Source: Leptoclinus maculatus
Lineage: Eukaryota > Chordata > Actinopteri > Perciformes > Stichaeidae
Length of the DNA stretch: 64,000 bases
Assembly (NCBI GenBank): GCA_032191485.1
Contig: JAVDOI010000003.1
Span: 2,630,163-2,694,162 of the forward strand
Direction: 5' to 3'
Within the stretch, counting starts at the first letter, position 1; each line of letters opens with the position of its first letter. The position numbers and the translations under genes were made by a program. Positions 1-20,224 of the stretch are shown one piece after another. Under the pieces are notes generated by a model, which was not told where the DNA came from, made no database searches, and saw only the letters and a program-made list of their open reading frames with translations.

Positions 1-135
1 TTGCTCCCGTAGCTGTGCCTACGGTGTGTGAATGAGTTAGTCTGATAGTGTGTGAACGATGACAAGTAGTGTGAAAGTGCTTTGAGTGGTCGGAAAGACT
101 AGAAAAGCGCTATACAAGTACAGTCTATTTACCAT
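1..135. repeat. Interspersed repeat fragment in a wdr35 intron
   Basis: The stretch running through 'gtgctttgagtggtcgg' and 'agaaaagcgctatacaagta' resembles a motif that recurs across teleost genomes, apparently as the tail of a dispersed element. Its class cannot be assigned from this fragment. It lies in the wdr35 intron upstream of the first exon in the window, and the rest of the interval up to 359 shows nothing further. Confidence 0.5.
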
Positions 136-359
136 TTATACGTCCTAACAGTGAGAGTAAAGCAACAGGACTTGTAAGGATCTATAAAACCTTGCAGGTT
201 GACTTGATACGTGCTGTATGACTCAGACCAGCTTATCCAGATATATTCTAATTGTTACACACAATGGGGAAGACACAGAGTGAGCTGCAATAGTAAGGAT
301 CACAAATGTTTCTCTGCTGTCTTGCCTCCTGTTTTATTTTGTAATTCATTGCCACACAG

Positions 360-9596
<9,237 letters not shown>

Positions 9597-9950
9597 AGCT
9601 TGGTTTTCACATTTCAAAGCACTGTGCTGAACTTTGACCTGCATGTATTATATATTTGTTCGAGTCTGTGGAGCACATGAACCGAAATCATTTACTTGCA
9701 GAAATAGCTGCTTTTCAACTTGATGCTTTAAGTTCCTGAACTGAAACATTCCATAATAAGTTGTGTCCAGTCAAAACTTATATTTATACTTATATATTAA
9801 GAAAATATATGTTGCGCGAGCTTCAATTTATACGTCTTGAATAATCTGTTTTTTTACCTTTTTAAAATGTTGTAAAATACTTGAATATACATAACTGCTT
9901 TGTGTACTATTTTGATATGAAAGTGAACGGTGAATAAATACACATTAATA
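9597..9950 (+). other. wdr35: wdr35 3' UTR with poly(A) signal
   Basis: AT-rich sequence follows the TGA at 9594-9596. A consensus AATAAA lies at 9933-9938, so cleavage is expected shortly after. The exact 3' end is inferred, not shown. Confidence 0.6.
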
Positions 9951-11640
9951 CAATCATTTACAATGTATTTTGCGGACCTTTTTAATGTCATGGTACATTC
10001 CTGATCACTGCACATGATGTGGAAGCGACTGACGACAGAAGGCTTCCAAACCCAGTCCGTTAGGAAACTAGCAATCAATGCCCACAGCATCAGTGGTGTT
10101 TACTGAGAACTCCACTGCACTGAATAGTGCCCAACTAATCGTCCAACCAGATGACCTGCACCCCAACACTGATTGCATGGTAAGTATTTCAGACAACACA
10201 AATGTTTGCTGCAAATGACATTAATGAATGTAATGCAAAACCAAATCCTCATGGCTCTACTGTCCTGAAGCTCGCACCTCAGTGATCCATGTTGACCTGC
10301 TTCTGATAGTCTTCTCCTGCCATCTGCTGTCAGTAAAGGAGTAGCATGCAGCATCATAAGCAGTCATCGTATCAACGTTCTTTTTCAATTTGTCTCGTCT
10401 GACTCAGTGTTCTGTTTAATATTTCAATCCTTGTGCCCCAATAGGGAGATTCTTGACTTATGGATCATTTCGGCTGTGTCATGCCAAATTGTGTGCTGTA
10501 TGAATTGGCATTCAACCTCAGTTACAAAAATAATAATTATAAACTGTGTAGCCAAAATAAAAAAATGGCACTATTAAAACCACAATGTTTGATTGCACAG
10601 CCATTACAGTATGAAGTCGTGCATTTTTATTATTATTTTTATTATTTTATTTGTTGTCTCAGGTTTTCAATCTGGAGCCCGATAGTTTCTAAATTGTAGT
10701 TTCTACTGTTTTCCACCAAGGGTAATAAATACATGCTATTTTCATAGTGTCCTGCACAGAAAAATATAAATGCATTGAAAAAACAATGTTGTTGCTAAGC
10801 ATTGACATGTGAAAAAAAAATGATTTACAGAAAATAATTCAGTTATCAACAGTTGTTATTATGTTAACAAACTGGCATTCAAAGAAAATTAATATTTGGT
10901 AATTATGATCATGACTCATAATGTTTAACTCGTGAAAGTGAAAAATAATATATAATTTGATTGCAGTTTTCAGAGCAACTTTTATTTTTAGGTGAGGCAC
11001 AGGGTTAAGGCTCTGTAATGTAGTTATGCCCTGCAGGAGGAGATCATATTACAGAGTGGTTTGTTGTGCCACTGCAGCTCGATTTGTCCTCATTATTACT
11101 AACATTGACTAATAATTACTCAATCTTGGCTGAGCCCAGTCGTTTTTTAAATGACACTTTAATAAGGAGTTACTGTTTTATCCCCATCATTTCCAACATC
11201 ACACTGGGTATCTTCAATTAATTTGAGTGATTCCTTACATTACACACTGTGTATGATGTATCTATCATATATCTTCCCAATAGATCTCCTGCACACTATT
11301 TCTCCTCCCTCTGCTGCCGGGTCACCAAACATCCAATGATCAGCTGGCAAAATGGTGATAAACTGAACCCAATACTGTCTTATTCCATTGTATTTATTTG
11401 CAACCAAATGTGTATACAGTGCTTTTCAATCCCCCCGGACTGTATTCTATTACTTTAGCAGTTTATTTTCCAAAAAAGTTCAAAAAGTATTCACAATATG
11501 ATGAAAACAAAATGAGGAGCAGAGGTCAGCCCTTAAAGAAGGATGCGAGCACTTATCGCCCTAAAGAGACATTAAATATTTACAGTGATAAATTAGACAC
11601 ACCTTTAATGAGCTGGCGCACTCCGGACACCGGTAGCACG
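9951..11640. other. Intergenic interval between wdr35 and the kcns3-like gene
   Basis: AT-rich sequence without recognisable exons, structured RNA or a mobile element that I can name. Short reading frames here have no protein-like composition. Confidence 0.5.
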
Positions 11641-11663
11641 TTACGCATTACAGTTTAGAGTCG

Positions 11664-11670
11664 TATAAAA
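11664..11670 (+). promoter_or_regulatory. Probable TATA box of the kcns3-like gene
   Basis: TATAAAA lies about 30 bp upstream of a GC-richer stretch (about 11695-11851) that ends in a good splice donor, GACAG followed by GTATGC. That geometry fits a core promoter with an untranslated first exon. No transcript evidence is available. Confidence 0.45.
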
Positions 11671-11694
11671 ACAGCCTAATAGTGGGGAACACGG

Positions 11695-11851
11695 TGTCAA
11701 CCATTGTGATCAACTGTCGTGTTTGGAGATGCGCTCCGCTCCGTGCTGGGATCAGAAACATCTCACCACTGCAAACGTAGCCTGTTCACTGTCCACTCCG
11801 GGCTGAGCTCTACAAGACGTCTGCGCCGCCGGAGGAACAACTCCCGGACAG
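11695..11851 (+). other. Putative 5' untranslated exon of the kcns3-like gene
   Basis: The stretch ends at 11851 with donor GTATGC. A matching acceptor (TTTTTGTGTGCAG, AG at 12682-12683) precedes the coding exon, so an intron of about 830 bp would separate the leader from the coding exon. Such split leaders before a single coding exon are usual in KCNS genes. The transcription start is a guess from the TATA position. Confidence 0.4.
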
Positions 11852-12735
11852 GTATGCTGCTGGATTAACTCCATCCAGTTTCTAAATTCATGTAGGAAAT
11901 ATGAATCCCTTGCCGCGACCGTTGACACGGTTTGTCGTATTATTTTGCGCACGAATATTTGGTGCAACAATTCCCAATGTCCATGTAAAAGTCTGTTTTA
12001 TTTCACTTTACGCTTTTCAATTGCATGTGATGATTTTTTTCTTTTTTTTGACAGTCTAAAACGCTGCCAACTTTTCTTGCTGCAGAAATGTGACAAATCT
12101 GACCCTGGTTTGCCATTTCACTGCTATTTGAAACGCAGTAACACAATACAAGTGAGACAGCCGGTACTGATGACTGTTCACGGGTTCCAAGTCGATGATT
12201 TTGTAGGTAAAATGTAAAATGTTCACCACACTTGGTGTCATAAAAACACTAATGCTGCACCAATATTATAATTTGATCAGCACCAGTTTTGTAGTTTGAG
12301 TCATTGACAGCCTATACATTCAGTTTAATGAGCCAGTTGTTTTTATGTTAAGAATTGTTTCTGTTTTTGACCCATCCAACATTTAACATTTTTTTATTTT
12401 ATGTTCATTGCGTGCAAATGCATTGTGCAGAGCACTGTTATTATGTGTAACTCGTGACACAAAGAGAAATGTGAACATATATAGTTCTTCCTAATGGAGA
12501 CCTTTTATCTCTGGACTGTAAATAAACAGCAACTGATGCTGCCATGCAACCATTCCATGATACGGTGCCTCAGTAACTTATATGCAACTTTAAGCTTGAC
12601 TGCTCTGCTGTAAGGCACATCGCTGTGATCAAATGACAAACAAGAAAGTGCAAGGTATTCTAACTTCAGTGTTTTTGTGTGCAGGTAACAAAGCGTCCGA
12701 GGGTTCTTGCCAGGAAAAGCCGAACGGCATTAATC

Positions 12736-14037
12736 ATGATGTATGGACAGGTCCTGCATCCGCAGTGCCCCGCCGACTGCTTTATTAATGTCAATGTCGG
12801 CGGTTTCAAACAGCGAATAGAGCACGACGTCCTGAAGCGATTCCCACAGACGCGTCTGGGTCGCCTCCTGTGTTGCAGCTCCGACGAAGCAGTCCTGGAG
12901 CTCTGCGATGACTTCAGTCCCTCTGAAATGGAGTACTATTTCGACCGCAGTCCGCGTTTCTTCTGCTACGTTCTCAACTTTTACCTCACGGGCAAAATCC
13001 ACCTGGTGGACGGGTTGTGCGTGGTCTCATTTTTTCAAGAGATTGAGTATTGGGGCATCAAGGAGCGGCACCTCGACTTCTGCTGCAGCAACAAGTTCCA
13101 TGAACTGATGAAGCTTGCGGAAGACAAGTGCTGGGATCAGGGGAGCGATGAACTGCAGCGCCACAGCTTTGACTCGTCTACGGAGGAGCTGCCGGCTTCG
13201 GGAGATGACGTAGACATGTTTGAAGGCTCCTGGTGTGCGAATGTCCGCAGGAACATCTGGATTCGTCTTGAGGATCCAGGCTACTCCACTTCAGCCAAAG
13301 TGATGGCTGTAACATCCCTAAGTGTGGTCATTGTCTCCATTGTCGCCATGTGCATCCACAGCATGCCGGACTACCATCAAGTGGATCTCAATGAGAAGGA
13401 GATTGAAAACCCAGTGCTGACTTTCTTTGAGATCATCTGTGTTCTGTACTTCTCCGTCGAGTTTATTCTCCGTCTGGCTGTTGCACCATCAGCCAGGAAG
13501 TTCTTGTGCGGCCCTCTCAATGTGATCGACTTATTGTCAATTATGCCCTTCTATGTCACCATAGCCTGTGATATAATGGACGAAGGTGAGAACCCAAACT
13601 TGGAGAATGTCGGCAAAGTCGTGCAGATCTTGAGGTTGATGCGAGTGTTTCGCATCCTAAAACTGGCTCGCCACTCGGCTGGCCTCCGCTCTCTTGGTGC
13701 CACACTGCGCAACAGCTCCAGCGAAGTGGGTCAGCTGGTGCTTTTCTTGTCCGTGGGCATTTCAATGTTTTCCGCTCTCATTTACTTTGTGGAGAAAGAA
13801 TCTCAAGAGTCGGAGCTGCAGACGATGCCTATTGGCTGGTGGTGGGCCACCATTAGCATGACTACAGTGGGCTACGGGGACACCTTCCCCGTTACGCTAG
13901 CTGGGAAGCTGATAGGAACCCTGTGCATCCTCTGTGGGCTGCTGATGGTGGCTCTGCCTGTTACTAACATCTTCAATAAATTCTCCACGTTCTACGAGCG
14001 GCAAAGACATATAGATCTCAGACGAAGCAACAACTGA
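12736..14037 (+). CDS. kcns3: Voltage-gated potassium channel modifier subunit, Kv9.3-like (KCNS3)
   Basis: Electrically silent Kv alpha subunit that joins Kv2 channels at the plasma membrane and changes their gating. One coding exon of 433 codons. The ATG at 12736 (or the adjacent one at 12739) is chosen because MYGQVLH aligns with the start of human KCNS3. In order: T1 tetramerisation domain (residues about 15-120, NVGGFKQ, LCDD, EYYFDR, EIEYWGI), S1 near 188-210, an S4 with regularly spaced arginines (LRLMRVFRILKLARHSAGLR, about 297-320), pore filter TTVGYGD (about 376-382) and S6 up to about 415. The S6 PxP hinge of conducting Kv channels is reduced to LPVT, as in silent subunits. The cytoplasmic tail after S6 has only about 18 residues, against some 60-70 in human KCNS3 (491 aa). 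KCNS1 and KCNS2 fit less well; which teleost kcns3 duplicate this is cannot be told. Confidence 0.85.
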   Translation: MMYGQVLHPQCPADCFINVNVGGFKQRIEHDVLKRFPQTRLGRLLCCSSDEAVLELCDDFSPSEMEYYFDRSPRFFCYVLNFYLTGKIHLVDGLCVVSFFQEIEYWGIKERHLDFCCSNKFHELMKLAEDKCWDQGSDELQRHSFDSSTEELPASGDDVDMFEGSWCANVRRNIWIRLEDPGYSTSAKVMAVTSLSVVIVSIVAMCIHSMPDYHQVDLNEKEIENPVLTFFEIICVLYFSVEFILRLAVAPSARKFLCGPLNVIDLLSIMPFYVTIACDIMDEGENPNLENVGKVVQILRLMRVFRILKLARHSAGLRSLGATLRNSSSEVGQLVLFLSVGISMFSALIYFVEKESQESELQTMPIGWWWATISMTTVGYGDTFPVTLAGKLIGTLCILCGLLMVALPVTNIFNKFSTFYERQRHIDLRRSNN

Positions 14038-14240
14038 ACCCTCTCCAGCGAGTATAGGAGTATTCGAAAGAGTTCCAGCATGCAATGTCAAAACGTTTAA
14101 CCCCACAAACTCCTTTATCACCCACAATTCGTGAGAAGTTTTAAAAGAAGCTGTGACCAGACACAAGAGCAGGGAAAAGGGATTAGCTGCACAATGTACC
14201 GCAATGAACCTGTCTAAAATAAATGGGGGCTTAGCATTCA
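14038..14240 (+). other. kcns3: 3' UTR of the kcns3-like gene with poly(A) signal
   Basis: AATAAA at 14218-14223 lies about 180 nt after the stop codon and precedes the start of dispersed repeats, so a short 3' UTR is likely. Longer alternative ends cannot be excluded. Confidence 0.5.
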
Positions 14241-14289
14241 AAGGTCAAGGATGTCAAATATGTTCATGGCTTAAAGGAATAGTTCGTCA

Positions 14290-14830
14290 TCAAGAGATGA
14301 CGTCGACCTCCACGTCTGAAAAGTGAAGCCAAAGCGGAAGTGCCTTGAACTATTATTCTTTGTAATGGCCAGCAGGGGAATCATCTGGTTGCAATAAGAA
14401 GTCTGGTTGTATAGAAGTCTATGAGAAAATGACTCTACTTCTCTCTTGATTTATTACCTCAGTAAACATTGTAAACATGAGTCTATGGTCTCAATCTCTA
14501 GTTTCAAGTCTTCTTCAATACAGCATGATGTTTATTTAGTAAATGATGGTCCATTTAGAGTCAAATAGACCTTAAAGCAGGGTATGCTTTAGGGCGAGTA
14601 GCTACCACGGCGTTGTCCGGTCTGGGAGTTGTCTGTTGTCTGTCCATTTTTGGTCGACTAAAAACGTGATATTCAGCTTTCTGTTGTACTTAGCTCCACC
14701 CTCTTGTGTCACTCCTGGTTCCTAAAAAACAAGATGGCGATAACCAAAATGCCAAACTCGAGGCTTCAAAGTGGCAGTCCACGAATCCCATTGTTGAAGT
14801 CATGGTGACTATGTCCACTTCTTATATGCT
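14290..14830. repeat. High-copy teleost interspersed repeat, unclassified
   Basis: Phrases such as 'ggttgcaataagaagtctgg', 'tttattacctcagtaaacat' and 'gtccatttagagtcaaatag' resemble a dispersed repeat that recurs across percomorph genomes. No protein coding is present, and its ends and class are not determined here. Confidence 0.55.
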
Positions 14831-14861
14831 GTCTGGATCAAGATGTATTACTGTACAGTAA

Positions 14862-15250
14862 ATATGTAGCTAGCACCAGCTGCCGGTTACCTTAGTTCAA
14901 GCTTTATAAAGACTGGAAGCAGGGGAAAACGGCTAACCTGGCTTTGTCCTAACCCTAACCCAAAATCCAACTGCCAGCATGAACTATTTCTTAGCCAACA
15001 GAAACTCCTGGAAGTTACTGGACCTTGCCAAGAAATAGTCCGACACATAACCCCAGTGAAACAGCGTAGTAGTGCAATAGTGGTAGTTCAGATTAGTAGA
15101 ATTTGTTCCGATTAAACAAAGAAGAAGTAACATGTTAATTAGTAAGCTTTAGAGGTGCTGGTAGGTGGATGTTGTTACCTGGACAGCGCCTGGCTATCTG
15201 CTTGGCTAAGCTAACCTGCTGCTGGCTCCAGATACGTACATAGTTATATA
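14862..15250. repeat. Two inverted copies of one teleost repeat (fold-back)
   Basis: The left arm (about 14870-14985: 'ctgccggttaccttag', 'agactggaagcagggg') and the right arm (about 15150-15235: 'gctggtaggtggatgttg', 'ggctaagctaacctgctg') are diverged reverse complements of the same element. A further copy lies at about 53210-53410. The class is not assigned; the arrangement could form a large hairpin. Confidence 0.6.
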
Positions 15251-16600
15251 CATTAACTCATCTAACTCTAGCCAAAAACACAAAGCATTTCCAAAATGTC
15301 AAACTGCTCCTTTGACTTCACTGACAGTATAAACAAGTTAAGTGCAATACCGTGTTTTCAAGCCATTACATTCATTATGAAAGTTATAATGCGAGTTATG
15401 AAGTGACCGCTGGAAAGATATGATGCAGCATTCTGTGGCTGTTCATGTCCTTTGTCCAACCCCGTCTCCGTTCCTGCCATGCTTTTGCAGTTCTCATCTG
15501 CTATTGATCCATGCGTCTCGTTCTCGTGTCTCTGCTGTATTTTGTGTCAAAAGGCTTTCAGTTGCGTAATCCAATGAGAGGCTCCTTGCTGTTTGCTGGG
15601 TCATCAGTGTAATTAGTTCTTAATCAATGTGCCTGGGTGAACAACCGTTAAAAGTCAATAAAAAATCCTTACAAGGCGCTGAATTCACAATTCATCCCAT
15701 AATGAGTATTGAGTCTTTATTGAGACTATAAAGTTACGTGACTGGGTTTGTCTTGTTATCAATAACATGATTTGTATTTATTCCAAGTGGCTGGTATCAG
15801 ATTATATTTCATTGACATTTGTGTTTAATATGAAAGCAAACCTTCAATCGTCCCGTGGTTTACAGTTACCCTCATCAGCAGTACCTACGCATGTGCGTCG
15901 TATCTGTGTTATCTCTTCCACAGATAAGAATGTGCCGATCAATAAGAACAGACCAAATATCTGAGTTGCCCTCCAAAGGAAGTCAATAGAAACTCAATCT
16001 AACTGATTTCAATATAAATCATGGCCTCTGCAATAGCCGGATCATTCTCACTGGCAGCTGATGACCAACATTTATGGTATTTTGCAGCTGTCAGGTGTCA
16101 GAGAATTGCTAAGTAGCTTGTGGCTTCAGCCCTTAAATAAACCTCAACGTCAGCACTCAGGGGTATGGTCCTCCTGCGTCCTTCCTTTATGTTCAAAGTC
16201 GCACAGCATCGCACTCTGATTTAGTTCATTGCTTTAGTCTTCATAAGTGAACGTCACTGTCAGCAATATCAGGCGTTCTCAGTGCTGAAGGACAGCCAGA
16301 CGGTTTCTACACAGGAACATGGAGAGAGTGTCGGTGTTGTCGGGTACTCTGCTGACCCCCATGAGGTGAGGAAATGTTGATGTAAACATGCAGAAGAGGT
16401 GACATGCACCAAAAAAAACAAAAATAAATGTTTCCTTCAAGAATTCAGGGCAACATGGATGAGTAATTGACATACAAATGATTATGACGGTCCACCCAAT
16501 CTCAGAACCCATTGGGTATCAGTCTGAGAGGCTTAATTTCTGGGGTTATGGTTTAGTCAGCAGATTTCCTTTCCATGTGCTGCTCATTGTTGAATGATAT
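15251..16600. other. Intergenic, no gene seen
   Basis: No exon-like sequence is recognised. At about 16430-16490 there is a fragment related to the right part of the MITE at 3270-3896 ('cttcaagaattcagggcaac'), evidently a broken copy of the same family. Confidence 0.45.
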
Positions 16601-18465
16601 AGTACGCTGTAAAAGTGTCATAACAAATGTCACAAAAAGCCATATAGTATAGTATTTCTTGAAAATGTCATTAAAAATATAGTATGCCATAACACTATCA
16701 TAAAAAAGTCAAAATATATTATGCCATAAAAACGTTTAAAAAGGCATTAAAAATCCTTAAATAGTATGTCATTTAGAAAATCCAAGTATAGTATGAAATA
16801 CAATTGGCACAACATGTAGAATGTCACAGTTTAGTATGCTGTAAAAATGTCATGACAAATACGGTATAGTATGTCATAAAGAAGTCTTCGTATATTATGC
16901 AATTAAAGAGTTATAAATAATATAAAATGATCATAGTATAGTATGCCATAAAAATATATAATTTAAAAAGATTATAGAACAGCATGCCATAACATTGTTA
17001 TCATCCGGTCCGTATACTCGGCACAAAGTCGAACATGTTTCCAGTGTCGGAATAAGACCCTGGATACTAGCGGCCGAAACGAGCGTCCTTCATAGGGTGG
17101 CTGGGCACGGCCCTCGACTGAGGATGGGATGGGTGAGGAGCTCAGTCATCTGGGGGAAGCGTGGAGTACAGGCGCTGGGGTAGACCCAGAACACGCTTGA
17201 GGGATTATATATTTCGTCTGGCCTAGGAAAACCTCGGGGTTCCCAGGGAAGAGCTGGAAAGCGTTGCTGGGGAGAGGGATGTCTGGAATACTCTCCTGAG
17301 CCTGATGCTGCATAATATTTTGTAGTATGTCATAAAAATATCATAAAAATGTCATATTATAGTATGTCATATATATATAGTATGTTGTAACAAACGTCAT
17401 AAAAAATAACATAGAAAATAATGAAATATAGCAAGTATGCCATAAAAATGTCATAATATAGTACGTCATGAAAAAGTCATACAAATATAGTATAGCATGT
17501 CATGAAAATGTCATACTATATATTTCTTCTGAAGAGCCAGAAGAAATGTAAAACATCATAAATAGGTCATAAAAACAAGAAAAGTTCATTATTTTATGCC
17601 ATATGTTGGAAAAAGGTCATAGTATAATGTGCCATAAAAATGTCATAAAAATATCAAAGCAAATGTCATATCATGATATAGAGTGCCAAGAATGCCATAC
17701 AAATGTAATAAAAATAATGCTATAGTATGCTCTAAAAGATATAATAGTATTGTATGCCATAAAAATATCATAAAACTGTCATAGTACAGTATAGCATGAA
17801 AAATGTTGTAAAAAATGTATCGTATTCAATAAAAAGGCCATGAAAATGTTATTGAGATATAATTGTATGTTATGCCTAAAAAATTTCAAAAAGTATAATT
17901 TTAAATCTCGTAAAATAATATACCATAAAAGAGTCATAAAATATGAAATTATAGTCTAAAAACGCCATAAAAAGTCATGAAAAAGTCCGAGCGTAGTATG
18001 TCATAACAATTATCATAAATATAGCATAATATAGTGCGCCATTAAGTAAAAAAAGGTCATCGTACATTCTGCCAAAAAATTCATAACAGATTTCATAAAA
18101 AATGTAATTAAAAGTTTTCATATTATATAATAAAAATGAGGATGTATATTATGTCATAAGTACATAGTATAGTATGCATAAAAATATCCTAAAAAGTGTC
18201 AGAGCATAGTATTCCATAAAACATTATTAAATAAAATATATTAAAGTTTTTTTGCTATAAAAACGTCATAACAAATATATTCAAATCAAAATATGAAAAA
18301 TGTTAAACTAAAGTATGTTGTAAAAATGTCATAAAATATATCATAGTACAGTATGCCATACAAAAATCATGTTACAGGATATCATAAAAGTATGCAATAA
18401 AGAATTCATGATAAACAGTATAGTATGCCATACAAATTCTTGATAATGTACGCCATAAAAAAAAT
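16600..18465. repeat. Degenerate AT-rich satellite-like array
   Basis: Many diverged copies of the motif TATAGTATGCCATAAAAATG followed by TCATA, with variable spacing. The copies are too divergent for a fixed period by eye. The array resumes after the 26-bp minisatellite and after two insertions, reaching about 21290. It is interrupted at about 17000-17315 by a retrotransposon fragment. Confidence 0.85.
17030..17315 (+). pseudogene. Decayed C-terminal fragment of a non-LTR retrotransposon ORF
   Basis: This GC-richer block splits the AT-rich satellite. From 17179 the frame reads GRPRTRLRDYIFRLA, a stop (17224-17226), then ENLGVPREELESVAGERDVW. This resembles the extreme C-terminal region of teleost LINE polyproteins. 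The preceding MGWVRSSVIWGK segment fits the same protein, with intervening sequence lost. An in-frame stop and internal deletion make it non-functional. The LINE clade (Rex or RTE-like) is uncertain. Confidence 0.55.
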
Positions 18466-18481
18466 CATAGTATAGTACTCC

Positions 18482-19050
18482 TTAATAAAATCATGGTATA
18501 GTATTCTTTAATAAAATCATGGTATAGTATTTTTTAATAAAATCATGGTATAGTATTCTTTAATAAAATCATGGTATAGTATTTTTTAATAAAATCATGG
18601 TATAGTATTCCTTAATAAAATCATGGTATAGTATTCCTTAATAAAATCATGGTATAGTACTCTTTAATAAAATCATGGTATAGTATTCCTTAATAAAATC
18701 ATGGTATAGTACTCTTTAATAAAATCATGGTATAGTATTCTTTAATAAAATCATGGTATAGTATTCTTTAATAAAATCATGGTATAGTACTCCTTAATAA
18801 AATCATGGTATAGTATTCTTTAATAAAATCATGGTATAGTACTCTTTAATAAAATCATGGTATAGTATTCCTTAATAAAATCATGGTATAGTATTCCTTA
18901 ATAAAATCATGGTATAGTATTCCTTAATAAAATCATGGTATAGTACTCCTTAATAAAATCATGGTATAGTATTCCTTAATAAAATCATGGTATAGTATTC
19001 CTTAATAAAATCATGGTATAGTATTCCTTAATAAAATCATGGTATAGTAT
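18482..19050. repeat. 26-bp minisatellite, 22 copies
   Basis: The unit TTAATAAAATCATGGTATAG plus a six-base end (TATTCC or a variant) repeats at an exact 26-bp step from 18482 to a last copy starting at 19028. Differences between complete copies fall almost only on C/T alternatives in the last four bases (TTCC, TTCT, CTCC, CTCT, TTTT). The unit is clearly derived from the surrounding satellite. Confidence 0.95.
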
Positions 19051-19164
19051 GCCATAACATTTTTTACAACATATAGCAAAGTATGGTATGCCATAAAAAG
19101 TCACTAAAAAGTAAATGTAGTATTCCATAAAAACTGCATAATAAATGTCATAATAAATAACAGT

Positions 19165-20207
19165 TGTAACGTAGGTTTTCTCACAACTATTCAAAAGTGC
19201 ACGTTGGGCTCCAGACGGGAGAATAGTAGAAATTCCTCCCGGTCAATTTTATAAAGAAATAGCACTGTGAACAGTTGGAGAGAGAACTCACCCGGCTAAC
19301 CTGCTAACCTGCTAACCTGCTAACCTGCTAACCTGCTAACCTGCTAACCTGCTAACCTGCTACAAAATGCAAAGTAAGTAAAACTCAACCAAGTAATGTG
19401 TTTAATTTAAGTCAATTATATTTCACTCACACATCATAAATCAAATCACATAGTTCTTCTTGAATACAGACTTATACACAAAAAGGTTAATTAAATCAAA
19501 CACCACACATGATCGAGTCCAGATATAGAAATCAAATTGTTCATTTCGTCATCAAAATTAAATAAGGAGTCCAGGTGAATGTCAATGGTTTATGTGCAAG
19601 TGATAAGGTGTGAGTGGTACGAGTGTGTGTGTGTGTTGGGGGTTGTAGCCTGTTCCACAACTAAAGGAATAAATGGCAGTTCTTTGTTTCTTTGGATTAT
19701 TTCAGGGCGTGTGTAAGTGTTCTAGGAGAAGAAGAAGAAGAAGAAGAAGAAGCCTGGAGAGTTTCTGTTAAAGGGACTTGTGAATCCCCGGAGTTAAGGA
19801 GGCCCAACCTGGTCCAAGCTGTAGTAGAACACGATTCTTTTCCACCACCTGCTCCCGGGATCAGCACACCTCCAGTAAGGCCTGGTCCTCCAAGAAAGCA
19901 CCGTGTGTTCAGTTGGTTCATGGATCCTTGCTCCTCCGATTTAGTTAGTCGTCGTCAACTATTTCTTATGGTGAGCTTAACAGGTCCAGAAACTGAATCA
20001 TACCTTCTTCAACTCCATTAACACTCTCACTCCTCTCTGGTTGCTCCTCCATGCAGCTTTGGTGAGTTGATTGTTGTTGTTTTTCCCCTTCCCCCTGCTC
20101 ACAGGTGCGTCTAATCTATAGCCTCCCTTTCCCCACCTTCTTTTCCTGTCAGGTGGGAAAAGGGCTATTCTGTGCATTTCTGTTCTGCTACACAGTTTAC
20201 CATTACA
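19165..20207. mobile_element. Putative insertion inside the satellite, unclassified
   Basis: About 1.04 kb of non-satellite sequence lies between satellite stretches. It starts TGTAACG and ends CATTACA, so its outer five bases (TGTAA and TTACA) are inverted repeats. The flanks are ATAACAGT on the left and TAAACAGT on the right, sharing six of eight bases, which could be a decayed target duplication. It contains an 8-bp tandem repeat and a short GAA tract. No transposase or reverse transcriptase is recognised. Confidence 0.4.
19295..19363. repeat. 8-bp tandem repeat (GCTAACCT)n
   Basis: About 8.6 perfect copies of an 8-bp unit within the putative insertion at 19165-20207. Confidence 0.95.
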
Positions 20208-20224
20208 TAAACAGTTCTTGATCA

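Noticed and set aside
12679..12735. Upstream extension of the kcns3-like frame from a GTG
   Set aside because: It crosses a splice acceptor at 12682-12683 and lacks similarity to KCNS proteins; the ATG at 12736 or 12739 fits the family start.
18482..19050. CRISPR-like regular array
   Set aside because: Units are directly adjacent with no unique spacers, and the context is a vertebrate satellite.
19692..20021. 109-codon frame with a poly-Glu run
   Set aside because: The Glu run is a GAA microsatellite inside a putative mobile insert; the rest has no recognisable domain.
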